DNA from: Planctomycetaceae bacterium
GTDB lineage: Bacteria; Planctomycetota; Planctomycetia; Pirellulales; Pirellulaceae
Assembly: GCA_002717145.1 (NCBI GenBank)
Contig: PBCP01000087.1
Location: forward strand, 1 to 42,227
DNA length: 42,227 bases
Reading direction: 5' to 3'
Shown here: positions 36,788 through 42,227 of the stretch, one piece after another
Layout: each line of letters opens with the position of its first letter
Numbering within the stretch: the stretch's first letter is position 1
Notes under the pieces: model-generated
What the model saw: only the letters and a program-made list of their open reading frames with translations
Databases searched by the model: none
Told to the model about the DNA's origin: nothing
Translations under genes and position numbers: made by a program

Positions 36788-38077
36788 TTATTCAGTAGCA
36801 GAGCCCGGGGTCTCGGACTCTATGAAGTCTCCGCCACTTTTGGAAGCAACACCAATTAAAAGAACCCCCAGAATCATGAGTCCGGTTGCCACGTAATATG
36901 GCATGTTTAACTGAATTGTCAGTAGTGGAATACCGATGCCCGAACCGATAATCCGAGCGAGTGAACTCACACTTTGCCCAACCCCCATGATTGTTCCCTG
37001 CCGAGCGGGATCACTGCGTCGGGATAGCATGGCATTGAGCGAGGGCTGCATGAACGAGAATCCTGTAACGACAATCCCCAGCGCCAGATAGAGTAGCCCG
37101 CTACTCTTCTGGCTGATCGCCATAATCATAATGAAAAAGCCGACGATTTCTAACACTGCTCCAGTCATCGCAAGTGAGGCATCAGAACATTTCCCTGCCA
37201 TCCGTCGAACGATACCACCCTGTACGACAGAGAGTGTTATGCCGATAAAGGCAAATGTCCCACAGATTTCTGTATAGGAAAAACTGAACGGGCTGTTTTC
37301 CGGATCGACGGAGTTTCCTTTGATAAGTAGTGACAGTGTGGTTTCAAAATTCGCAAACGAAAATATGCACACGAAGATGGAAATTAAAATGAGTCCTATC
37401 GATGGGATGGAGAGTGCTTGTCTGAGCCCATCGAAGTCAAATACCTTGTGACCTGCTGATTCGCTAGTCTCGGTAAGTGATTCAGGAAGTTTTCGAAATG
37501 CCAGTAGCAGAGCAACGAACGATAAACCGGCCGCAATATATCCGGGTGCAGCACTCGGCGTGTCATCGGCTCCAGTCACAGCTAGCATGCCTAATAACGG
37601 TCCAAATGTAAAACCTGCTCCAAATGCCATGCCGATGAGAGCCATCCCTTTAGCGCGTTTTTCTGGAGTCGTGGTATCGGCAATGTAAGCCTGAGCAGTG
37701 GAGATGGTTGCTCCAAAAATCCCGGCACCAATTCTTGAAATGTAAAGCAGCATCATTGTATTGGAAGGAGACTCGGTAATAGTTGTGGCTAAACCAAACA
37801 GAGTATAAAAGACGACGGAACCGGCAAGGCCAACCATGATGATCGGTCGGCGGCCGAATCTGTCTGAGAGCTTTCCCCAAAACGGAGCAAAAATAAATTG
37901 CATCGCGGAGAAGCTTGCCATTAGCAAACCTAGTTGCATTCCAGCTGCTTCAGCGTCCGCCAGATAATGCTCTGCGTAAACTGGCAACAGTGGTAAAACC
38001 AGTCCAAATCCTAAGAGGTCAATAAAGACAGTTAGGAAAATTACCAGCAGTGAGCCTTTACGAGGTTCGTCAGTCAT
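36788..38077 (-). CDS. MFS transporter, TetA/multidrug type
   Basis: This 429-residue protein has about twelve membrane helices and a central loop near 200-220. The N-terminal FLTVFIDLLGFGLVLPLLPVYAEHY and the loop motif GKLSDRFGRRPIIMVGL match the tetracycline/multidrug proton antiporter group of the major facilitator superfamily. The helix-5 motif is also present (GMAFGAGFTFGPLLGML). The substrate cannot be told from sequence, and a resistance role should not be assumed. It lies 50 or more bases upstream of the PQQ gene, so co-transcription is uncertain. Confidence 0.9.
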   Translation of the reverse strand: MTDEPRKGSLLVIFLTVFIDLLGFGLVLPLLPVYAEHYLADAEAAGMQLGLLMASFSAMQFIFAPFWGKLSDRFGRRPIIMVGLAGSVVFYTLFGLATTITESPSNTMMLLYISRIGAGIFGATISTAQAYIADTTTPEKRAKGMALIGMAFGAGFTFGPLLGMLAVTGADDTPSAAPGYIAAGLSFVALLLAFRKLPESLTETSESAGHKVFDFDGLRQALSIPSIGLILISIFVCIFSFANFETTLSLLIKGNSVDPENSPFSFSYTEICGTFAFIGITLSVVQGGIVRRMAGKCSDASLAMTGAVLEIVGFFIMIMAISQKSSGLLYLALGIVVTGFSFMQPSLNAMLSRRSDPARQGTIMGVGQSVSSLARIIGSGIGIPLLTIQLNMPYYVATGLMILGVLLIGVASKSGGDFIESETPGSATE

Positions 38078-38174
38078 AAGTGAGTTACTTCATGAATATT
38101 AGATTTGGGAAGCCTCTAGTTTAAATACGCCCATATGCTGATGCTATCCCCCTGTATTGTGACAGACTTGAGTT

Positions 38175-38513
38175 TTAGCTTTCTGCTTCCGCTACAGCAT
38201 CGCCTAATAGTCGCAGCAATTCTAGTTTATATATCCCAGTATCATGTCCATCACTGAAGGCGATGGTATAGGCATAATTCCCGAGGGGTTTCATATCCTG
38301 GACGATCAGTGGTTGGGCTTCGGCTGATGAAATCACTGGCAGCAATTCCTCCGGCTTCGGATTGCGTTCCGCTTCTCTACAATGAGCACATGGGCAATTG
38401 TCACGAAGGATCTTATAGGGAATTCGTGAACAGACTCCATCACTCCATTCGATTTCCAGACGATGGTCTTCCGAAAGGCTGATGCCTGTCGGGTAGCTTG
38501 AAAATGCGTTCAT
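38175..38513 (-). CDS. DUF971 domain protein
   Basis: The 112-residue protein is a stand-alone DUF971 domain (the N-terminal domain of gamma-butyrobetaine hydroxylase-like enzymes). It shows ISLSEDHRLEIEWSDGVCSRIPYKILRDNCPCAHCREAER, where the CPCAHC cluster plus the earlier Cys could bind zinc or iron, and a C-terminal YTIAFSDGHDTGIYKLELLRLLG. In bacteria such proteins are often near Fe-S or Mrp-type genes. It starts 14 bases after the PLP enzyme gene, so the two are probably one transcript. Its function is not known. Confidence 0.88.
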   Translation of the reverse strand: MNAFSSYPTGISLSEDHRLEIEWSDGVCSRIPYKILRDNCPCAHCREAERNPKPEELLPVISSAEAQPLIVQDMKPLGNYAYTIAFSDGHDTGIYKLELLRLLGDAVAEAES

Positions 38514-38527
38514 GGTTTTTATATGCC

Positions 38528-39790
38528 CTAAGTTAAGATTTCCTGAAGGGCGTCGAGTAATCGATCGACTTCTTCCAAAGTGTTGTAATGAACCAGCCCT
38601 AACCGTACCATTCCTTCCGGTTCCAAATTTAATTGTTCGGTTAATTCGAGAGCATAGTAATTGCCATCCCAGACAAAGATTCCGCGCTCGCCTAACTCAA
38701 AGGCTATTTGAGATGCTGAAAGTTTTGGGTGAGTTATCGATATGGTGGGTACCCGATCTTCCAGTTGATTGATATCTGTAATTCCATGTACTTTCAGATC
38801 TTCGATAGCTGCTAAGCCATCCAGCAATCTGAGACATAATTGATCCTCATAAATAGTGATGGCCTCATACGCAATCTGTAATGCCTGTCGCCGTTGAAGA
38901 GATCCGTCGTTGGCTAATGTTCTGCCTAAGTCAGCCAGATAGTCGACAGCAGCTCGAGAACCACAAAGGCTGGCGAAGTTTTGAGTCCCGGTCATCCACT
39001 TTTCAGGAATGACTGTAGCCGAGGGCCGGACTTTGTAAGCCTCCAAATCCTCCAGGATTTCAGACTTTGCCCACAGGACTCCTATATGGGGACCGTAGAA
39101 TTTATAGGTAGAGCAGGCGAGGAAGTCGCATCCGATTTCATGAACATCGATGAGCCGATGGGGGGCGTAGTGGACGGCATCGATGAAGACCTGAGCATTA
39201 AATTGTTTAGCGTACGAAGTAATCTCCTGGACCGGGTTGATCGATCCGGATGAATTCGAAGCCAGACCAACAGCGACCAGACGAGTGCGTTGGTCGATCT
39301 TAGACTTGAGATCAGTGACATCCAAAGTGCAGTCGCCTTTGTGGATCTCAGCGTAGCGAACTTCGACTCCATGGTCTCGAGCAGCCAGTGCCCAGGTGGA
39401 AACATTGGCATCATGGTCGAGTCTGGTAACAACAATATTATCGCCTTCACTCCAGGTTTGAGCGATAGCTCGGGAAAAAGCAAAGGTGAGTGACGTCATA
39501 TTCGCGCCGAAGACGATTTCCTTCCAGTCATCGGCTCCAACAAAATCGGCAAGTGCCCGATGTGCTTGTTCAGTGAAGGCATCGCTTTCACGGCTTGTAG
39601 CAAACTGACCCCCATGATTGGCATTACAAGTGCAGTAATAGTGACTAATGGCATCGATGACCGATTGAGTTACTTGCGTACCAGCAGGCCCGTCTAGAAA
39701 TACAGCTGGTTGTCCGTTGTGCTCTCGTGAGAGAGCGGGGAATTGATTACGACATTCCTGAATTAGGTCAGGAGTGAGATGTGGAGCCAT
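38528..39790 (-). CDS. Class V aminotransferase, cysteine-desulfurase-like, no catalytic Cys
   Basis: The 420-residue protein belongs to fold-type I PLP enzymes close to SufS/CsdA. It has FLDGPAGTQVTQSV, NHGGQFATSRESDAF, VFGANMTSLTFAF, the PLP Asp region VFIDAVHYAPHRLIDV and the Schiff-base Lys230 in ACSTYKFYGPHIG. In SufS the C-terminal loop carries the sulfur-accepting Cys in GHHCA; the matching place here reads GNYYA, so no desulfurase Cys is present. It fits the cysteine desulfurase-like family TIGR01976, whose role is unclear. A lyase or epimerase-type reaction is possible. Neighbours are a PaaK-like ligase (upstream) and DUF971 (downstream). Confidence 0.88.
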   Translation of the reverse strand: MAPHLTPDLIQECRNQFPALSREHNGQPAVFLDGPAGTQVTQSVIDAISHYYCTCNANHGGQFATSRESDAFTEQAHRALADFVGADDWKEIVFGANMTSLTFAFSRAIAQTWSEGDNIVVTRLDHDANVSTWALAARDHGVEVRYAEIHKGDCTLDVTDLKSKIDQRTRLVAVGLASNSSGSINPVQEITSYAKQFNAQVFIDAVHYAPHRLIDVHEIGCDFLACSTYKFYGPHIGVLWAKSEILEDLEAYKVRPSATVIPEKWMTGTQNFASLCGSRAAVDYLADLGRTLANDGSLQRRQALQIAYEAITIYEDQLCLRLLDGLAAIEDLKVHGITDINQLEDRVPTISITHPKLSASQIAFELGERGIFVWDGNYYALELTEQLNLEPEGMVRLGLVHYNTLEEVDRLLDALQEILT

Positions 39791-39831
39791 GGAAGTGAAT
39801 ATCCGTCATGCTTTTGGACGAAGCCTGCAGT

Positions 39832-41100
39832 CTAACGATTATCAATAAACCGTCGTCCCTTGGCTTCAAAACGAGGAAGTGTATTTGCTTCTGCCAATAT
39901 AACCTGAACTCGCAGACCTAACCCCACCTCGATAGCTTCTTTTATTCGCTCGACGTTGCCAGCACGATCTTCCACTTCGATCGTTAGGCTATCCATTTCT
40001 CCTTCTTTAGAAGCAGTAATCCGATATTCGACAACATCCTGAAAGCTACGGAGGATTTCTTCCAGGGCACTTGGGAAAACATTCACTCCCCGAATCACAA
40101 TCATATCGTCTTCACGCCCCAAGACCCCTCCCTTGAGAAGCAAGAAGTTATTGGATTCTGGGATCGTTGGGATAACCCGATCACCAGTGCGATAGCGAAT
40201 CAACGGGCTGCCGGGGCGTCCCAGACACGTCAGAACGAGTTCGCCTGCTTCGCCGTCAGTAACCGCTTGCCCGGTTTTCGAATCAATCACTTCGGCGATA
40301 AACTCGGCCTCACAAACATGCAAGCCCGTCTGCGTGGCATCTGCAAAACCCCAAGGGCCTATTTCTGATGCGCCGGCATGATCGATTAACCTTGCTCCCC
40401 ATGCCTGCTCGATACGAGTTCTGATTGAGGGAATGGACCCTCCCGGTTCGCCCGCCACGATTATTCGCGTCACAGAAGAAGAGGGAAGATCGATGTTGTT
40501 TTCAGTAGCCACCTCTGCCAGTCGCAGAGCATAGGTTGGTGTGCAGAGTAATACAGTAGCCTGACTGGCGGTGATTAGATCCAATCGGCCGAGTGTACTT
40601 AGGCCGCCACCCGGAACGGACATGGCGCCACGAGCAACGATGGCGTCATGAGCAGACCAGAAACCTATAAATGGCCCAAAGGAAAAAGCCAGAAATGCAC
40701 GATCTTCCGAGGTCAGTTCAGCTGCATCTAGAACATATTGCCAGACTTCCATCCACCAAGTCCAGTCTTCGGCCGTATCTAGGACAGCCATTGGCTTTCC
40801 TCGGGTTCCAGAAGTTCTATGAAAGCGAACGTATTGGTCTTTCGGCCAAGTCAGATTGTTGGCGAATAATCCTTCCGATAACAATTCACTTTTAGTCGTA
40901 AATGGCAGATCGCTTAATTGTGCGAGATTGCTCAGGGCATTCAGATTGCCAAATTTGTTCTGATAAAAACTATTGGCTGGAAGAATTCGGCCAAGTAGCT
41001 TATTCAGCTTTTCAAGCTGTATACATTCCAATGCCTCACGTGACAGAGATTGAATCTCGTCTCGAAGTGTTCTGTCGGCCAGTGGGGAATGTTGAACCAT
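39832..41100 (-). CDS. Phenylacetate-CoA ligase-like AMP-forming enzyme
   Basis: The 422-residue protein is an adenylate-forming enzyme of the PaaK group. It has FHRTSGTRGKPMAVL (phosphate loop), LIDHAGASEIGPWGF, RTGDRVIP and the C-terminal GREDDMIVIRGVNVFPSALEEIL. Family members activate an aromatic or other carboxylic acid with ATP and CoA. No phenylacetate degradation genes are present here, so the substrate is unknown. It lies 41 bases upstream of the PLP enzyme gene and 34 bases after the DUF4340 gene, which suggests one transcript. Confidence 0.87.
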   Translation of the reverse strand: MVQHSPLADRTLRDEIQSLSREALECIQLEKLNKLLGRILPANSFYQNKFGNLNALSNLAQLSDLPFTTKSELLSEGLFANNLTWPKDQYVRFHRTSGTRGKPMAVLDTAEDWTWWMEVWQYVLDAAELTSEDRAFLAFSFGPFIGFWSAHDAIVARGAMSVPGGGLSTLGRLDLITASQATVLLCTPTYALRLAEVATENNIDLPSSSVTRIIVAGEPGGSIPSIRTRIEQAWGARLIDHAGASEIGPWGFADATQTGLHVCEAEFIAEVIDSKTGQAVTDGEAGELVLTCLGRPGSPLIRYRTGDRVIPTIPESNNFLLLKGGVLGREDDMIVIRGVNVFPSALEEILRSFQDVVEYRITASKEGEMDSLTIEVEDRAGNVERIKEAIEVGLGLRVQVILAEANTLPRFEAKGRRFIDNR

Positions 41101-41134
41101 AGTATTGAAATAATCGAAACAGGTTTTGTTTATC

Positions 41135-42227
41135 TCATTCGTTGGTTGAGTCTAAGGGCTGATCAGGCGAAGCGTCCGGCAGATTTGGTAAACCCTGAAC
41201 CTCTGGTAGTCCTGGAAGATCGGGAAGGCCCTGCAAACCGTTATCCAATTCCGTCGTCTTTGAACGAAGCAAGTCTGTATTTGCCAAATGGATTTTGTTG
41301 AAAGTGATCTCATCGATCAGATAAAACCAATCTCCAAATCGGCTGTTAAGTAGTCGGACAGAGTTTTGAGCAACTGTAAGTTTTGCCTCATAGTCTTCTT
41401 TGAGTCGGGCATTTTCCCGTTCAATCGATTCTTTGAGTTCTGTCAGTTGTTCAGGAGTCAATTCTATTGGTGCGTTGTCACCAGACGATTCAGATTCTGC
41501 ATCGGCTTCCGGTGTTTCACAACTATCCCCAGTATTTTGGGGCTTCGGAGACTGTTCAGGTAGTGCTTGATATTCAGGAACAGGGATCATATTGGGCTGA
41601 AAGGCGGTTGTCACAAATAAATATCGCCGAATCGAATCTTGTGATCCTGAAGTTGCATCAACTTCTCCAAATCGAAGAATATACTTAACACCTGTCTGCA
41701 GAGAGATATGTAATTCACCGTTGGCACTTTTGAGATCCATCAGATTATCGATTGTGGTATTAGGGTCACCAAACAGGCCAAGTTTTGTTAGCGTTTCCGA
41801 GGTTTTCTCGTCCGCGATTGCCTCGGGAGTAATCTTTAAATCTGGACGAAGTATTGCCGGCTTTCTCATGACACCTTCAATGGTCAGATTTTCAAGAGCA
41901 CTTTGCAGTGTCTCGACCCGCTTCAGGTCCACTTCTTCGTTGGCAGTCAGCTCGATGGTGAATGGTTCCTGAGTGTTCTGATCGTATTGCACCATGTTGT
42001 CCAGATTCCAGGTGAGATCCACATCATCGAAAATCAATGATGAATTAGAACGCTGAAGCATGATAGGACTGCCTTCGGGGTTTAGGCCAATGAAGTAATC
42101 CTGCATAGAAAGTTGCCGTACATCCAAACCATTAAGTCCCAGCAGATTCGTATCGATCCATTTTGAGAAATCAGTGTCAAAGATTTCCATATTAAGATCG
42201 ACGGTGAAAACTGTATCGCTACCGGGC
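41135..42227 (-). CDS. DUF4340 domain protein, N-terminus beyond the window
   Basis: The frame is open to the right edge of the window (PGSDTVFTVDLNMEIF and onward), so the start is missing; the ATG at 42190 is internal. The visible part of about 363 residues fits DUF4340 proteins, which in many Planctomycetota and Bacteroidota sit beside gliding-type ABC transporter (GldG-like) genes. That neighbour would be outside the window. A long acidic and helical stretch (SPKPQNTGDSCETPEADAES to about LKEDYEAKL) may be coiled coil. The C-terminus is a Pro/Leu/Gly-rich tail with GLPDLPGLP and GLPNLPD. The molecular function is not known. Confidence 0.8.
   Translation of the reverse strand, partial: PGSDTVFTVDLNMEIFDTDFSKWIDTNLLGLNGLDVRQLSMQDYFIGLNPEGSPIMLQRSNSSLIFDDVDLTWNLDNMVQYDQNTQEPFTIELTANEEVDLKRVETLQSALENLTIEGVMRKPAILRPDLKITPEAIADEKTSETLTKLGLFGDPNTTIDNLMDLKSANGELHISLQTGVKYILRFGEVDATSGSQDSIRRYLFVTTAFQPNMIPVPEYQALPEQSPKPQNTGDSCETPEADAESESSGDNAPIELTPEQLTELKESIERENARLKEDYEAKLTVAQNSVRLLNSRFGDWFYLIDEITFNKIHLANTDLLRSKTTELDNGLQGLPDLPGLPEVQGLPNLPDASPDQPLDSTNE

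Noticed and set aside
36788..38077. MFS transporter as a tetracycline resistance gene
   Set aside because: It has only the general TetA/multidrug signatures; substrate cannot be inferred and there is no mobile context.
39832..41100. Phenylacetate degradation locus
   Set aside because: Only a PaaK-like ligase is present, with no paa oxygenase or beta-oxidation genes.

Overview
The window looks like a core chromosomal segment of a Planctomycetota bacterium. The basis is gene content only: a Lys/Ala-rich histone H1-like tail, a small secreted Tyr/His-rich protein of a planctomycete type, an unusually long SecA, LPS Kdo transferase, a complete Na+-NQR operon, PQQ-type propeller proteins and a DUF4340 protein. 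No tRNA, rRNA, CRISPR array, insertion sequence or phage gene was seen. Nearly all genes are on the minus strand.

Region by region. 1-1432: the end of a histone-like gene (+) converges on mrp (-) across a strong shared terminator. 1728-9181: nqrA-B-C-D-E-F-apbE-nqrM, read right to left, encodes the sodium-pumping NADH:quinone oxidoreductase plus its flavin transferase (ApbE) and metal-centre maturation factor (NqrM). A perfect CRP-type palindrome lies about 75 bases upstream of nqrA. 9661-9990: a small secreted Tyr-rich protein (+) with its own terminator. 10141-13114: M20 deacylase, MBL hydrolase and NAD-binding epimerase. 13384-15477: a two-module HtrA-like protease (+).

15493-19535: ruvX, a secreted lipase-like protein, manC, a eukaryote-type UDP-sugar pyrophosphorylase and a 37-residue membrane protein not expected from standard gene calling. 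19579-26829: a membrane protein, metK, waaA and a 1224-residue secA. 27365-28171: a PhnP-like hydrolase (+) converging on prc (28183-30219). 30524-36701: a PQQ propeller protein, a fused HyuA-HyuB oxoprolinase and a YheT-like hydrolase, tightly packed. 36788-38077: an MFS transporter. 38175-41100: a PaaK-like ligase, a cysteine-desulfurase-like PLP enzyme and a DUF971 protein. 41135-42227: a DUF4340 protein cut by the window end.

No clear new defence or mobile system was found. The most unusual items are architectural: an expanded repeat region inside SecA, an HtrA-like protein whose second protease fold is split by a PDZ domain and carries Cys at the Ser position, the CRP-like palindrome before nqr, and a large hairpin between metK and the next gene. 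Several starts were moved inward to GTG, TTG or internal ATG codons because of ribosome binding sites or family length; this is stated in each entry.
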